DNA from: Paraburkholderia bryophila
GTDB lineage: Bacteria; Pseudomonadota; Gammaproteobacteria; Burkholderiales; Burkholderiaceae
Length of the DNA: 64,000 bases
Direction: 5' to 3'
NCBI RefSeq assembly: GCF_013409255.1
Contig: NZ_JACCAS010000002.1
Coordinates: 186,001 to 250,000 of the forward strand
Shown in pieces: positions 9,091 through 17,882 of the stretch. Below the pieces are notes generated by a model, which was not told the origin of the DNA, did not search any database, and saw only the letters and a list, made by a program, of their open reading frames with translations. Position 1 is the stretch's first letter. The number at the start of each line of letters is the position of its first letter. The position numbers and the translations under genes were made by a program.

Positions 9091-9672
9091 TCAAGCGTGT
9101 CTCTCCGTGAACTCGTTCAGCGGCTCGGGTTGCTTCAACGGATCGAAATCCGCCCACCGTCCCTGCTGCCAGCGTCCGCTCGCCCGCTCGATCGCCACCC
9201 CGCCCGCCTCGCGCAGCACACGCGCGGCGTCGAACTGATTGTCCGGCGACACATGCACCGCGACGAGCACGCCCGAATCGCGTGTTTCCTCGTGGAAAGG
9301 CGAGCGATGACCCGGCGCACCCCCGCCCCGCATACGCATCATGGCGCCGGCCAGCGAGCCGATATAAGCGCCGACCCCGGCGGCGATCAGCGACACGAGA
9401 ATCGGTGCCGAGAACGCCGCGAAAATACCGACGCCCACCACCGCGCCCACCACGGCACCGATCGTGACGCCGAGCCCGGCGCCCTTCGGCGCCTCCCGCG
9501 CGCTCGGATCGGTAGCGGTGTCGCCGCCAATCGGATAACGCGCGTGCTGGCCGCGCGGATTGACGAAGAACAGCGTGACGTCTTCTTCGACGAAACCTGC
9601 GTTGAAGAGCTTCTGTGCCGCGTCTTCCGCGGTTGGAAACGTCGTGAAACGTGCTGCGACGATGAGTGACAT
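9091..9672 (-). CDS. Glycine-zipper membrane protein with N-terminal stress-protein-like domain
   Basis: 193 residues. Residues 1-60 (MSLIVAARFTTFPTAEDAAQ, then LFNAGFVEEDVTLFFVN) resemble the ferredoxin-like domain of general-stress proteins. Two hydrophobic helices rich in Gly and Ala (residues about 73-118, GVTIGAVVGAVVGVGIF and GVGAYIGSLAGAMM) form a glycine zipper. The C-terminal domain (GVLVAVHVSPDNQFDAARVLREAGG) repeats the same alpha-beta pattern. Start at 9672 has GGAGG directly upstream; the frame is open further but unconvincing. Probably an inner-membrane stress protein. It lies about 108 bases after the DUF1488 gene and may be co-transcribed with it. Confidence 0.75.
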   Translation of the reverse strand: MSLIVAARFTTFPTAEDAAQKLFNAGFVEEDVTLFFVNPRGQHARYPIGGDTATDPSAREAPKGAGLGVTIGAVVGAVVGVGIFAAFSAPILVSLIAAGVGAYIGSLAGAMMRMRGGGAPGHRSPFHEETRDSGVLVAVHVSPDNQFDAARVLREAGGVAIERASGRWQQGRWADFDPLKQPEPLNEFTERHA

Positions 9673-9780
9673 AAGGCCTCCTTGCATCGTTGATTGACGT
9701 TCGCGAACTGCGTGGCCATGCATTGCTGCGCTGCAAGACGTGCAAGCCGACGCGCAAGCAGGCACACGACAACGTCAGCG

Positions 9781-10083
9781 CTACGCCGTGGCGCCGCGAT
9801 CCGGTTCCATGCCTTCCACTCTGAACAGTCCGCTATGCAACACTACGCCTTCGCCGGCATTCAGGTCGAGCGCTTCCGCGCAAACCGAACGGATGCGATG
9901 GCGGCCTTTGTCGAACGCGGACATCAACGCGGATTCGAGCGCGGAATCGGCGCCGAAATGATCTTCGAGCGCTTCGGCGGTGATCGCGCACGACACCGCT
10001 TCGCCGTCCACGCGCGCCATGAAGCGCACCACCAGATTCGCGCCGTCGAAGGCCGGCTTGTCGTCGGAAAAAGTGATCTGCAT
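9781..10083 (-). CDS. DUF1488-family protein
   Basis: 100 residues starting MQITFSDDKPAFDGANLVVRF, with the family core VDGEAVSCAITAEALEDHFGA. Function unknown; members are small cytosolic proteins. The start at 10083 has GAGGA 7 bases upstream and matches the family N-terminus. An alternative ATG at 10125 overlaps the stop of the DUF4142 gene (ATGA), which would add 14 residues and couple translation. Either way the two genes form an operon. Confidence 0.75.
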   Translation of the reverse strand: MQITFSDDKPAFDGANLVVRFMARVDGEAVSCAITAEALEDHFGADSALESALMSAFDKGRHRIRSVCAEALDLNAGEGVVLHSGLFRVEGMEPDRGATA

Positions 10084-10121
10084 CAGGGAGTCCTCATAGG
10101 CCGGACGCGGCAGGATCGCGT

Positions 10122-10685
10122 TCATGACGAACCCTTCAAGGCGCCGGCGAGTTGCTGCGCCATCGCGAGATGATGTTTGATGGTCGGCAACGCATGCGCG
10201 GCAGCGGCCTTCAGTTGCGAGTCGGTGCCGCTCTGCGCTTCCTGCTGGAACAGGTCGACCGCGCGCTGATGCGCTTCCAGCCCGATCTGCTCGACGTACG
10301 CCTGATCGAACGCGCTGCCCTTGAGCGTTTGCAGTTTGCCGACCAGCGCGGCATCCGCGGACGGCGTCGTCGTGAAGCCCTTCTTCGCGACCAGCGCCGC
10401 CATGCCATGCGAAAGCCTGGTGTGATCGACGATCATCTGCTGCGCGAATTTCTTCACATGTGGATCGCTGGCATTCTTCAGCGCGATCCTGCTGGCGGCG
10501 ATTTCGGTGGCGTCGGCTTGCGACGCGTCCTGCACGAATTGCTGGTCAGCCGGCGAGAGGTGCGTGCCGCCCACCGGCGCATCGCTGGCCGGGGCGTCGC
10601 TGGCTTGCGCGTACACCGCGCCGATCGACGCCACGCCTAGCCCCAGCGCGGTCGTCATCACTTGTAGGGAATACCGGAGTTTCAT
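10122..10685 (-). CDS. DUF4142-family periplasmic protein (ferritin-like helical fold)
   Basis: 187 residues: a signal peptide (VMTTALGLGVASIGAVYAQA, cleavage near residue 27), then a DUF4142 domain with conserved LSPADQQFVQDASQADATEI, the histidine-containing KKFAQQMIVDHTRLS, and a C-terminal HHLAMAQQLA helix. The fold is a four-helix bundle located in the periplasm; biochemical role unknown. First gene of an operon with the DUF1488 gene. A good sigma-54-like site lies 66-81 bases before the ATG. Confidence 0.85.
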   Translation of the reverse strand: MKLRYSLQVMTTALGLGVASIGAVYAQASDAPASDAPVGGTHLSPADQQFVQDASQADATEIAASRIALKNASDPHVKKFAQQMIVDHTRLSHGMAALVAKKGFTTTPSADAALVGKLQTLKGSAFDQAYVEQIGLEAHQRAVDLFQQEAQSGTDSQLKAAAAHALPTIKHHLAMAQQLAGALKGSS

Positions 10686-10750
10686 ACATTTTCTCCCTGG
10701 TCCACGGGTTCACCGACGCGCAGCGTGGCCACGCGACACCACCGAATATC

Positions 10751-10766
10751 AGCAAAAGGTGTGCCT
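10751..10766 (-). promoter_or_regulatory. Candidate sigma-54 promoter of the DUF4142-DUF1488 operon
   Basis: Minus strand AGGCACACCTTTTGCT: -24 (A)GGCAC, GG-N10-GC spacing, -12 TTGCT. Only the first base differs from consensus. The start would be near 10740, 55 bases before the DUF4142 ATG. Confidence 0.55.
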
Positions 10767-10795
10767 ATGCCGGTGGCCTATATCGCCGTGGCGCA

Positions 10796-11146
10796 TCAAA
10801 GTCCGTGCGGATCGTCGTCGAGACCATCGTCGTCGCGGGCCAATGGGTCGATAGGGTCGATCACGCGGTCCGGTTCGATATCGCGGTCCGGGGTGAGCGT
10901 CGAGTCGCCGTCGGCCGCGGCGCGCTCGCCCGTGCCTGCGCGATCCGTATCGCTGCCGAGTTCGCTGTCGCCGGTTTCGAGCGCGTGGTTGTCCAGTTCG
11001 GAATCGACGTCGAACGCATGACGCTTCGCGCCGGCGACGTCGCTGCCGCTGTCGGACGAATCGCTCGGACCGAGCGCGCCGGTCGTGCCCGCCGTTTGTT
11101 TGACCACCTGTTGCGGCTCTTCATCGGGGTTTAGCGTGCTGCTCAT
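10796..11146 (-). CDS. Small acidic low-complexity protein
   Basis: 116 residues, very rich in Asp, Ser, Glu and Gly (ends DPLARDDDGLDDDPHGL), no hydrophobic segment, probably intrinsically disordered and cytosolic. Starts MSSTLNPDEEPQQVVKQT with a strong AAGGAG site upstream; the frame runs on upstream but with Arg/Ala-rich sequence typical of a non-coding reading. Family not recognised. It is divergent from topoisomerase IB, with sigma-54-like sites facing both genes. Confidence 0.65.
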   Translation of the reverse strand: MSSTLNPDEEPQQVVKQTAGTTGALGPSDSSDSGSDVAGAKRHAFDVDSELDNHALETGDSELGSDTDRAGTGERAAADGDSTLTPDRDIEPDRVIDPIDPLARDDDGLDDDPHGL

Positions 11147-11188
11147 GGCGTGCTCCTTCGTGTGTTGAGGTCCGTAGTGAGAGTCTGC

Positions 11189-11203
11189 GCAAGGACCGTT
11201 CCG
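11189..11203 (-). promoter_or_regulatory. Weak candidate sigma-54 promoter for the acidic protein
   Basis: Minus strand CGGAACGGTCCTTGC: GG-N10-GC spacing and an exact TTGC, but GGAAC instead of GGCAC. Predicted start about 30 bases before the ATG. Confidence 0.3.
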
Positions 11204-11236
11204 CTCGCGTGCGCGCAGTGCACCGCAGCATGCGCC

Positions 11237-11252
11237 GGGCACCGCCTTTGCT
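11237..11252 (+). promoter_or_regulatory. Candidate sigma-54 promoter for topoisomerase IB
   Basis: GGGCACCGCCTTTGCT: GGCAC at -24, GG-N10-GC spacing, TTGCT at -12. Differs from consensus at the first T and at the G after CAC. Predicted start near 11263, about 57 bases before the ATG at 11320. Confidence 0.5.
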
Positions 11253-11319
11253 TGATGCGCAGGCATCGGCGACTCAGTGCCCCATCGGCGCCCCATGCTT
11301 GAAACTTCTACCTGCGACC

Positions 11320-12582
11320 ATGACCGACACGCCCACTTCGAACCCGCGCCGCGCAGAGCGTCTCCGCGACAGCGCAGCGCAAAGCGCAACCCAAGCCGCG
11401 CCGCCACCCATGCCGCCAGGCCTGCGCCACGCCGACGACTCCAAACCCGGCTACACACGCAAGCGCGGTAAGGATAAGGACGGCTTCACCTACTTCGACG
11501 TGGCGGGCAAGCGTATCGACGACGAAGAGCAAATCAAACGCATCAATGCACTCGCGATTCCACCGGCTTATGAAGACGTGTGGATCTGCCCCGACCCGCG
11601 CGGCCACATCCAGGCGACCGGCCGTGACGCACGCGGCCGCAAGCAATACCGCTATCACCCGCGCTGGCGTGAAACACGCGATGCCGACAAATACGAGCGC
11701 ATGGCCGAGTTCGGCCGCGCGCTGCCGAAGATCCGCGCCCGTGTGGCGCGCGATCTGAAGCTACCGGGCATGCCCTGCGACAAAGTGATCGCCGCAATCG
11801 TGCAGTTGCTGGACACGACGCTGATCCGTATCGGCAGCGTTGAATACGCGCGCGAGAACCAGTCGTACGGTTTGACGACGCTGCGCAAGAAGCACATGAA
11901 AATCGAAGCCGGGCAATTGCGTTTCAGGTTTCGCGGCAAGAGCGGCATCGAGCACGACGTCACGGTGAACAATCCGCGCATCAAGCGGATCGTGCGGCGC
12001 TGCGCGGAACTGCCGGGCCACGACCTGTTCCAGTATCTCGACGACGACGGCTCGCGCCGCACGGTCGGTTCGGCCGATATCAACGACTATCTGCGTCGTG
12101 CGAGCGGCGCGGATTTCACGGCCAGGGACTATCGAACGTGGGCCGGCAGTGTCTATGCACTGGCCGCGTTGCGGCGATTGATCTGCGGCGACGCGGCGCA
12201 AGCGCGCCGGCATCTGGTGGCGACCGTCAAGGACGTGGCGGCATTGTTGCGCAACACGCCGGCGGTGTGCCGGCGTTGCTACATTCATCCGGCGGTGATC
12301 GGCGCATTTGAAGCGGACGAGTTGCAGACGCTGCCGCCGGGTCAGACGCGCCGTGGCCTGCGTGTGGATGAAATCGCGTTTGCCGCGTTGCTCGCGCACG
12401 CGGAGAAACGTGCGGCGCGGTTGGCGCGTCAGGCCGGCGCGAAGGGCCGCAAGACGCGCGAGGCGGCGGTAGCCGATAGCGTCGACGATACGCTGACGAG
12501 TTTGCTGAAGAAGTCGCGCGTGGTGCGCAGGAAAGAAACCGAGGAACAGAGAAACCGAGGAACGCCGGTTGCTGCACCTTGA
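11320..12582 (+). CDS. DNA topoisomerase IB (poxvirus/Deinococcus type)
   Basis: 420 residues. It relaxes supercoils through a 3'-phosphotyrosyl intermediate. The N-terminal segment (PGYTRKRGKDKDGFTYFD) and the catalytic domain are intact: the Arg/Lys of YARENQSYGLTTLRKKH, the Arg in TARDYRTWAGS, and the Asn-x8-Tyr pair N312 and Y321 in NTPAVCRRCYIHP, matching the spacing N280/Y289 of the Deinococcus enzyme. Start at MTDTPTSNPRRAERLRD; an ATG 37 codons upstream is possible but lacks similarity. The C-terminal tail is basic. Sits among stress genes. Confidence 0.92.
   Translation: MTDTPTSNPRRAERLRDSAAQSATQAAPPPMPPGLRHADDSKPGYTRKRGKDKDGFTYFDVAGKRIDDEEQIKRINALAIPPAYEDVWICPDPRGHIQATGRDARGRKQYRYHPRWRETRDADKYERMAEFGRALPKIRARVARDLKLPGMPCDKVIAAIVQLLDTTLIRIGSVEYARENQSYGLTTLRKKHMKIEAGQLRFRFRGKSGIEHDVTVNNPRIKRIVRRCAELPGHDLFQYLDDDGSRRTVGSADINDYLRRASGADFTARDYRTWAGSVYALAALRRLICGDAAQARRHLVATVKDVAALLRNTPAVCRRCYIHPAVIGAFEADELQTLPPGQTRRGLRVDEIAFAALLAHAEKRAARLARQAGAKGRKTREAAVADSVDDTLTSLLKKSRVVRRKETEEQRNRGTPVAAP
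12558..12573 (+). promoter_or_regulatory. Candidate sigma-54 promoter for the PRC-barrel gene
   Basis: AGGAACGCCGGTTGCT: GG-N10-GC spacing, TTGCT exact, GGAACG in place of GGCACG. It overlaps the last codons of the topoisomerase gene, with a predicted start about 28 bases before the ATG at 12612. Confidence 0.4.
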
Positions 12583-12611
12583 GTACATCCAACCTGTAGA
12601 GGAGTTACATC

Positions 12612-13145
12612 ATGCTCAACCAGACACAGACGCAAGCCGGCATGAGCCAGGGCCAGGGCCAGGGCGCCCGCATCGTCGGCAAAGGCAGCGCCACCGCGGA
12701 CGGTCCCGGTCCGGACGTGATGGCTGCGGCCACCCTCGACGGCAACAAGGTGCTCAGCAGCGACGGCGAAGACATCGGCAAAATCAAGGACATCATGCTC
12801 GACGTGGGCTCGGGCCGCGTGGCGTACGCGGTGTTGTCGAGCGGCGGTTTTCTCGGTATCGGCGACAAGCTGATGGCCATTCCATGGCACGCGTTGACGC
12901 TCGATACCGAGCAGAAGTGCTTCACGCTGAACATGACCGCCGAGCGCGTCAAGAACGCGCCGGGATTCGACAAGGATCACTGGCCGGCCATGGCGGATCA
13001 GACCTGGGCCACCTCCGTGCATCAGTACTACGGCAGCGAACCGTACTGGGGCCGCGGTGCGTACGACACACGCGACGACCTGGGCGTCGGCGATATTCCG
13101 GCGGGATCGTCGGACGCGCCCGAAGCGGGTGGGTTGAAGCTCTAG
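12612..13145 (+). CDS. PRC-barrel domain protein
   Basis: 177 residues. A Gln/Gly-rich disordered start (residues 1-35) leads to a PRC-barrel (about 40-115: LDGNKVLSSDGEDIGKIKDIML, VAYAVLSSGGFLGIGDKLMAIPW). The C-terminal part (APGFDKDHWPAMADQTWATS) is typical of the bacterial stress-associated PRC-barrel proteins. Cytosolic; PRC-barrels mediate protein or RNA contacts, exact role unknown. Good GGAG site 8 bases before ATG. The antiporter gene follows after 64 bases and may share the transcript. Confidence 0.85.
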   Translation: MLNQTQTQAGMSQGQGQGARIVGKGSATADGPGPDVMAAATLDGNKVLSSDGEDIGKIKDIMLDVGSGRVAYAVLSSGGFLGIGDKLMAIPWHALTLDTEQKCFTLNMTAERVKNAPGFDKDHWPAMADQTWATSVHQYYGSEPYWGRGAYDTRDDLGVGDIPAGSSDAPEAGGLKL

Positions 13146-13209
13146 GCCGCGCCGCCAGCAGGTTCTAGCGCCACGCGTCCGGCCTCGCGCTCCTCTTCAA
13201 CCGGTCGGC

Positions 13210-14565
13210 ATGCACTCCCCGCATGCCGACCTCGACCGGATGCTCATGCACGAAACACTGTGGTTTCTCATCGTCGGCGCGGTGCTCGTTTTTATGGGCG
13301 TGGCGGCGACGACCCTGCAGCGGCTGCCCGTCAGCGCCGCGATGTTTTACCTGTTGACCGGCTACCTGCTAGGACCGCCCGGCTTCGATCTGTTGCGCCT
13401 CGATATGGTCGCCGACGCGCATGTGCTGCGTGTCGTCACCGAAATCGCGCTGCTCGTCTCGCTGTTCGCCATCGGTCTGCGCCTGCGGCTCGGCGTATTC
13501 GACAAACTCTGGACCGTGCCGCTCCGGCTCGGCTTCGTCGCGATGCTGGCGACCATTCCGCTGCTGACGCTATTCGGCGTCTACGTTCTGCAATTAGCTT
13601 GGGGACCGGCCTTGCTGCTCGCGGCGATCCTCGCGCCGACCGATCCCGTGCTCGCGCACGACGTGCAAGTCCACAACCCCGGCGATCACGACCTGTTGCG
13701 CTTCGCGCTCTCCGGCGAAGGCGGCTTGAACGACGGCATTGCCCTGCCCTTCGCCGCGCTCGGACTCGCGGTCTGCGCCACGCCGGCGGGGCACGCGGCC
13801 GGCTTACTGGATCTCGCGCTCGTCGGCGGCATGGTGTGGGGCGTGGCGGGCGCGATCCTGATCGGCGGCGGGCTCGGCTGGGCCACCACGCATGCGGTCG
13901 CCTGGTTGCGCACACGTCACGCGCAGGCGCTCGGACTGGAAGGCTTTTTCGCGCTGGGTCTGATCGTGTTGTCGTTCGGCGCCGCGCAACTCGCGAACAC
14001 GTATGGGTTCCTGGCCGTGTTCGCCGCGGGCGTCGCGATGCGCCGCGTCGAGCATCGCGCGAGCGGCGGTATCTCGCCGCGCCAGGCGATCGGCACGGTC
14101 GACTCCGAAGACGTCGAAGCCACCGCCGCGCATCCCGACAAAGCCCACGCGTATATGACGGAGTCGGTGCTCGGCTTCACGATCGAACTCGAACGCATTG
14201 CCGAAGTGGCCGTCATGGCGATGGTCGGCAACGTGCTAGCCAACCTGCCGGGGCGACTCTTCACCTGGCAAACGGTCGCGCTGTGCGCCGCGCTGTTCGT
14301 GATCGTACGGCCGGCTGCCGTGGAACTGTCGCTGCTCGGCTCGAGCGCGACGCCCACGCAACGGCGTCTGATGAGCTGGTTCGGCATTCGCGGCATCGGC
14401 TCGTTTTACTACCTCGCGTATGCGCTCGAAAACGGCGCCCCCGCCGACGTCACGCGACTCGTGCCGCTAACGCTCGCGGTGATTGCAGCCTCTGTAGTGA
14501 TTCATGGTGTATCGGCTACGCCATTGATGAACTGGTATCACCGCTTGCGCAGCCGCGAAACTTGA
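13210..14565 (+). CDS. Sodium/proton antiporter, CPA1 family
   Basis: 451 residues, about 12 membrane helices. The transport-core motif LLAAILAPTDPVLAHDVQV and the downstream SGEGGLNDGIALPFA carry the acidic residues expected of NhaP-type CPA1 exchangers. It extrudes Na+ or K+ in exchange for protons across the inner membrane. A second possible start (MLMHETLWFLIVG, ATG at 13240) would remove ten hydrophilic residues and may be the true one. Consistent with a pH/osmotic stress role for the block. Confidence 0.85.
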   Translation: MHSPHADLDRMLMHETLWFLIVGAVLVFMGVAATTLQRLPVSAAMFYLLTGYLLGPPGFDLLRLDMVADAHVLRVVTEIALLVSLFAIGLRLRLGVFDKLWTVPLRLGFVAMLATIPLLTLFGVYVLQLAWGPALLLAAILAPTDPVLAHDVQVHNPGDHDLLRFALSGEGGLNDGIALPFAALGLAVCATPAGHAAGLLDLALVGGMVWGVAGAILIGGGLGWATTHAVAWLRTRHAQALGLEGFFALGLIVLSFGAAQLANTYGFLAVFAAGVAMRRVEHRASGGISPRQAIGTVDSEDVEATAAHPDKAHAYMTESVLGFTIELERIAEVAVMAMVGNVLANLPGRLFTWQTVALCAALFVIVRPAAVELSLLGSSATPTQRRLMSWFGIRGIGSFYYLAYALENGAPADVTRLVPLTLAVIAASVVIHGVSATPLMNWYHRLRSRET

Positions 14566-14963
14566 TGAGCGCATCACGCTGGACACTGAAGCGAAGCGAA
14601 CACGCCCCGGCCGCAATGCAAACGGCAGGCGTAGCGGCCGGCAAAGCCCTGCCGATCACACGCCGCATTTCAAACAAATTACTAAAGCATCGGCGCTCGA
14701 TCCGACTACCAATGCGCCGTGCATTTTTTGAAAATAATTACCGCCAATCGGCATTGGACGAAAGCAAAAAACCCCAAATCGAGTCTAGTCGCTTTAAACA
14801 TTCTTAACTAAGATAGCCGCTAACTCATTGCCGAGAGCGCGACAACATCGATGCGAACGTACCGGGTCAATTTGCCGCTCCAGGCGAATGCCACGTATCA
14901 ATGACGCAACGTGGCTCGCGTTACTCGCCCAGGGTTTGGCTTCGGCCAGCAGCACGTGAGCCG
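14566..14963. other. AT-richer leader/promoter region of the pel operon
   Basis: About 400 bases with no convincing gene. The section 14670-14830 is clearly AT-richer than the surroundings and is the likely pel promoter region. I could not find a sigma-54 site or a convincing -35/-10 pair in it. Confidence 0.5.
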
Positions 14964-17882
14964 ATGTCCGCGCGGCCTGAACGCGCGGCGTCGCACGTCG
15001 TGCGGTTCGCATCGCGGTTTGCCTTGTTCGCGCTCGTTACGGTTTCAGTCGGGTTGCATGGCGGCGCCGCAAACGCCGCGACGGATACCGGCACCGCGAT
15101 AGAGCCGGGCGCGCTCGCGTCCCAGACCTCATCCGCTGCGAAGGCCTCAGCCGCAACCCTGCGCCAGCCTTCCTTCGCGCTGTACTACGGCAAGAACCCG
15201 CCGGTCGAACTGCTGTCCGCCTACGATGCCGCGGTGGTCGAACCCGACAGCGGTTTCAACCCGCTGGCTCACCCGCTGCCGCACACCACCTGGTTTGCTT
15301 ACGCGAGCGTCGGCGAAGTGCTCCCTTCGCGCAGCTACTACGCGGCGTTGCCTAAAGCCTGGCTCGCGGGCCACAACGAAGCCTGGGCCTCGCGCGTGGT
15401 CGATCAAAGTCAGCCGGGCTGGCCCGCCTGGTATGTGGAACATGTCATTGCGCCGCTCTGGAACAAAGGCTATCGCGGCTTTTTTCTCGATACACTGGAT
15501 TCATGGCAGTTGGTGGCCAAAACCGACGCCGATCGCGCCGCTCAACAAGCCGGACTGGTGGCGGTCATTCGCGCCATCAAACAGCGTTATCCCAATGCGA
15601 AATTGATCCTGAATCGCGGCTTCGAAATTCTGCCGCAAATTCACGATCTCGCTTATGCGGTCGCATTCGAGTCTTTATATCGCAGCTGGAATCAGGCGCA
15701 GCAACGCTATACCGAAGTCCCGCAAGCCGATCGCGACTGGCTGCTGGGCGAGGCGAAGACGATCCGCGAGCAATACTCTCTGCCGGTCATTTCGATCGAC
15801 TATTGCCCGCCCGCCGATCGCGCCTGCGCGCAGGACGCCGTCAGCAGAATCCGCGCGCAAGGCGTCGTGCCGTACGTGACCGACGGCGCGCTCGTCACCG
15901 TGGGCGCGGGCGCGGTCGAGCCGCTGCGCCGCCGCATTCTCGTGATCCAGGACCCGCCGGCGCGAACCGATCTGAACGTGTCGCCCGGCGTGCGCTTTCT
16001 GGCCATGCCGCTGAACTATCTGGGCTACCGGATCGATTACGCCGACGCGCGCGAGCCGTTGCCGCAAGGCAATCTACGCGACCGCTACGCCGGCATCGTG
16101 CTGTGGATGAACAACGACGTGCCGCGCGCCACCGAATATCGCGCGTGGCTCTCGGCGCAAATCGACGCGGGCTTGCCGATCGCGGTGTTCACGTCGTTCG
16201 GCGCGCAACTCGACCCGGCGCTCGCGCAAAAGCTCGACTTGCAGGTCGTGCCGGGCCAGCCATCGAACGGCAAACTCGACGTCGAGTCGTTCGATCCGAA
16301 GCTGATGGGCTTCGAAATGAAACCGCGCCCGGACCCGCACGACTACACCGCCGTGCGCGTCGGCCCGCATAGCCGTTCATTGCTGCGGCTGCGCTCGGGC
16401 AACTTCGTGATCGACGGCGCGGCGCTCACGCCATGGGGCGGCTACGCGATGCGGCCGTTCGGCGTGTTCGATCTGGGCGCGGTCAACCAGGCGCGCTGGG
16501 TCACGCAGCCGATCGCGTTTCTGCAAGCGGCGTTGCGCTTGCCCGCCGACATGCCGGTGCCCGACACCACCACGGAGAACGGCCGCCGTCTGCTGATGTC
16601 GCATATCGACGGCGACGGTTTCGCGTCGCGCGCCGAATTCAGCGACCACGGCACGCCGAACACCGACGCGTCGCCGCAGTATTCCGGCGATGTGCTGTTC
16701 CGGCTGCTGCGCGATTCGGGCATGCCGACCACGGTCTCGCTGATCGAAGGCGAAGTCAGCGACGACGGGCCGTACAAAGCCTTCGCCGCGCATTTGCGGC
16801 TGCTCGGCCGGCGCATCTTCGAACTGCCGAACGTGGAAGTGGCAACCCACACTTACACGCATCCGTTGCAATGGATGCGTGTCACCGGACTCGGCATCTC
16901 GAACGACAAGGACGTGCCGACCGAGGGCGGCAGCCAGACCAACAACACCGGCCTGTCGATCGACATTCCCGGCTACCGCTTCAATATCGACCGCGAGATC
17001 GGTGGGTCGATCGGCTATATCGACAAACAGATCACACCGCTCTCGAAGCCGGTGCGCATGGTGCTGTGGAGCGGCGACTGCCAGGTGCCCGCGCCGGTGC
17101 TCAAGGCCGCGTATGACGCCGGTGTGCTGAACATGAACGGCGGCGACACGCTGATCACGAAGAGCTATCCGAGCTGGACCGCGATCGCGCCGCTCGGCGT
17201 GATGAAAGACGGCTACTTCCAGGTGTTCGCGCCGAACCAGAACGAGGAGTTGTACACCGACCTGTGGCATGGACCGTACTACGGCTTCACGCGCGTGCTC
17301 GAAACCTTCGCGATGACGGACCAGCCGATCCGCTTCAAGCCGATGGACATTTACTACCACATGTTCTCAGGCACCAAGTTCGCGTCCGTGCAGGCGTTGC
17401 AGCAGATTTTCGACACAGTGTTGCGGCAGCCGGTGAATCCGGTGTTCTCCTCCGAATACGCCCGCAAGGTGCTGGATTTTCTCGACATGAGCATTGCACG
17501 CGACGGCGCACGCTGGGTGGTGCGCGACGCCGGTCAACTGCGCACCGTGCGGCTGCCCGTCGGCCGAGTGCCCGACATGTCGAGCGCGACCGGCGTGGCC
17601 GGCTATCTGCCCGGTCCGGGCGGCACCTATGTGCATCTCACCGGCGGCGAAGCAAGCTTCACGGTGATCGACGCGGCCAGCGCACGACGCGTGCCGTATC
17701 TCGCCGACGCGAACGGCCGTATCGACCATTTCGAACGCACGTCGGGCGGTTTCTCGTTCGATCTGCGCTCGCGGATCGCGCCGCAATGGCGCCTCGCGAA
17801 TGCGGGCGCCTGCCGTGTGAGCCGCCGACCTCTTTCCAACGACGCTCATCAATTGCATGTCGACGTCGCCTGCGACACCTGA
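14964..17882 (+). CDS. pelA: PelA: Pel polysaccharide deacetylase/hydrolase
   Basis: 972 residues, similar to the 948 of Pseudomonas PelA. A signal peptide (residues 1-39, ending GGAANA) exports it to the periplasm. Residues about 60-310 form the glycoside-hydrolase domain (TIM barrel, SFALYYGKNPPVELLSAYD, GYRGFFLDTLDSWQL). A Rossmann-like region follows, then a polysaccharide deacetylase domain from about 530 with metal ligands in SHIDGDGF (D549/D551) and THTYTHP (H629, H633). It partly deacetylates Pel and can cleave it. Start chosen at MSARPERAASHVV because it gives a proper signal peptide; an ATG at 14901 is possible. Overlaps pelB by 26 bases. Confidence 0.95.
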   Translation: MSARPERAASHVVRFASRFALFALVTVSVGLHGGAANAATDTGTAIEPGALASQTSSAAKASAATLRQPSFALYYGKNPPVELLSAYDAAVVEPDSGFNPLAHPLPHTTWFAYASVGEVLPSRSYYAALPKAWLAGHNEAWASRVVDQSQPGWPAWYVEHVIAPLWNKGYRGFFLDTLDSWQLVAKTDADRAAQQAGLVAVIRAIKQRYPNAKLILNRGFEILPQIHDLAYAVAFESLYRSWNQAQQRYTEVPQADRDWLLGEAKTIREQYSLPVISIDYCPPADRACAQDAVSRIRAQGVVPYVTDGALVTVGAGAVEPLRRRILVIQDPPARTDLNVSPGVRFLAMPLNYLGYRIDYADAREPLPQGNLRDRYAGIVLWMNNDVPRATEYRAWLSAQIDAGLPIAVFTSFGAQLDPALAQKLDLQVVPGQPSNGKLDVESFDPKLMGFEMKPRPDPHDYTAVRVGPHSRSLLRLRSGNFVIDGAALTPWGGYAMRPFGVFDLGAVNQARWVTQPIAFLQAALRLPADMPVPDTTTENGRRLLMSHIDGDGFASRAEFSDHGTPNTDASPQYSGDVLFRLLRDSGMPTTVSLIEGEVSDDGPYKAFAAHLRLLGRRIFELPNVEVATHTYTHPLQWMRVTGLGISNDKDVPTEGGSQTNNTGLSIDIPGYRFNIDREIGGSIGYIDKQITPLSKPVRMVLWSGDCQVPAPVLKAAYDAGVLNMNGGDTLITKSYPSWTAIAPLGVMKDGYFQVFAPNQNEELYTDLWHGPYYGFTRVLETFAMTDQPIRFKPMDIYYHMFSGTKFASVQALQQIFDTVLRQPVNPVFSSEYARKVLDFLDMSIARDGARWVVRDAGQLRTVRLPVGRVPDMSSATGVAGYLPGPGGTYVHLTGGEASFTVIDAASARRVPYLADANGRIDHFERTSGGFSFDLRSRIAPQWRLANAGACRVSRRPLSNDAHQLHVDVACDT

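Noticed and set aside
9710..9728. TGGCCACGCAGTTCGC (minus strand) as a sigma-54 promoter for the glycine-zipper gene
   Set aside because: Spacing is one base too long and the -12 element is TCGC; the gene may be co-transcribed with DUF1488 instead.
14750..14766. TTGGAC...AGC as a sigma-54 promoter for pel
   Set aside because: Only six bases between GG and GC instead of ten.
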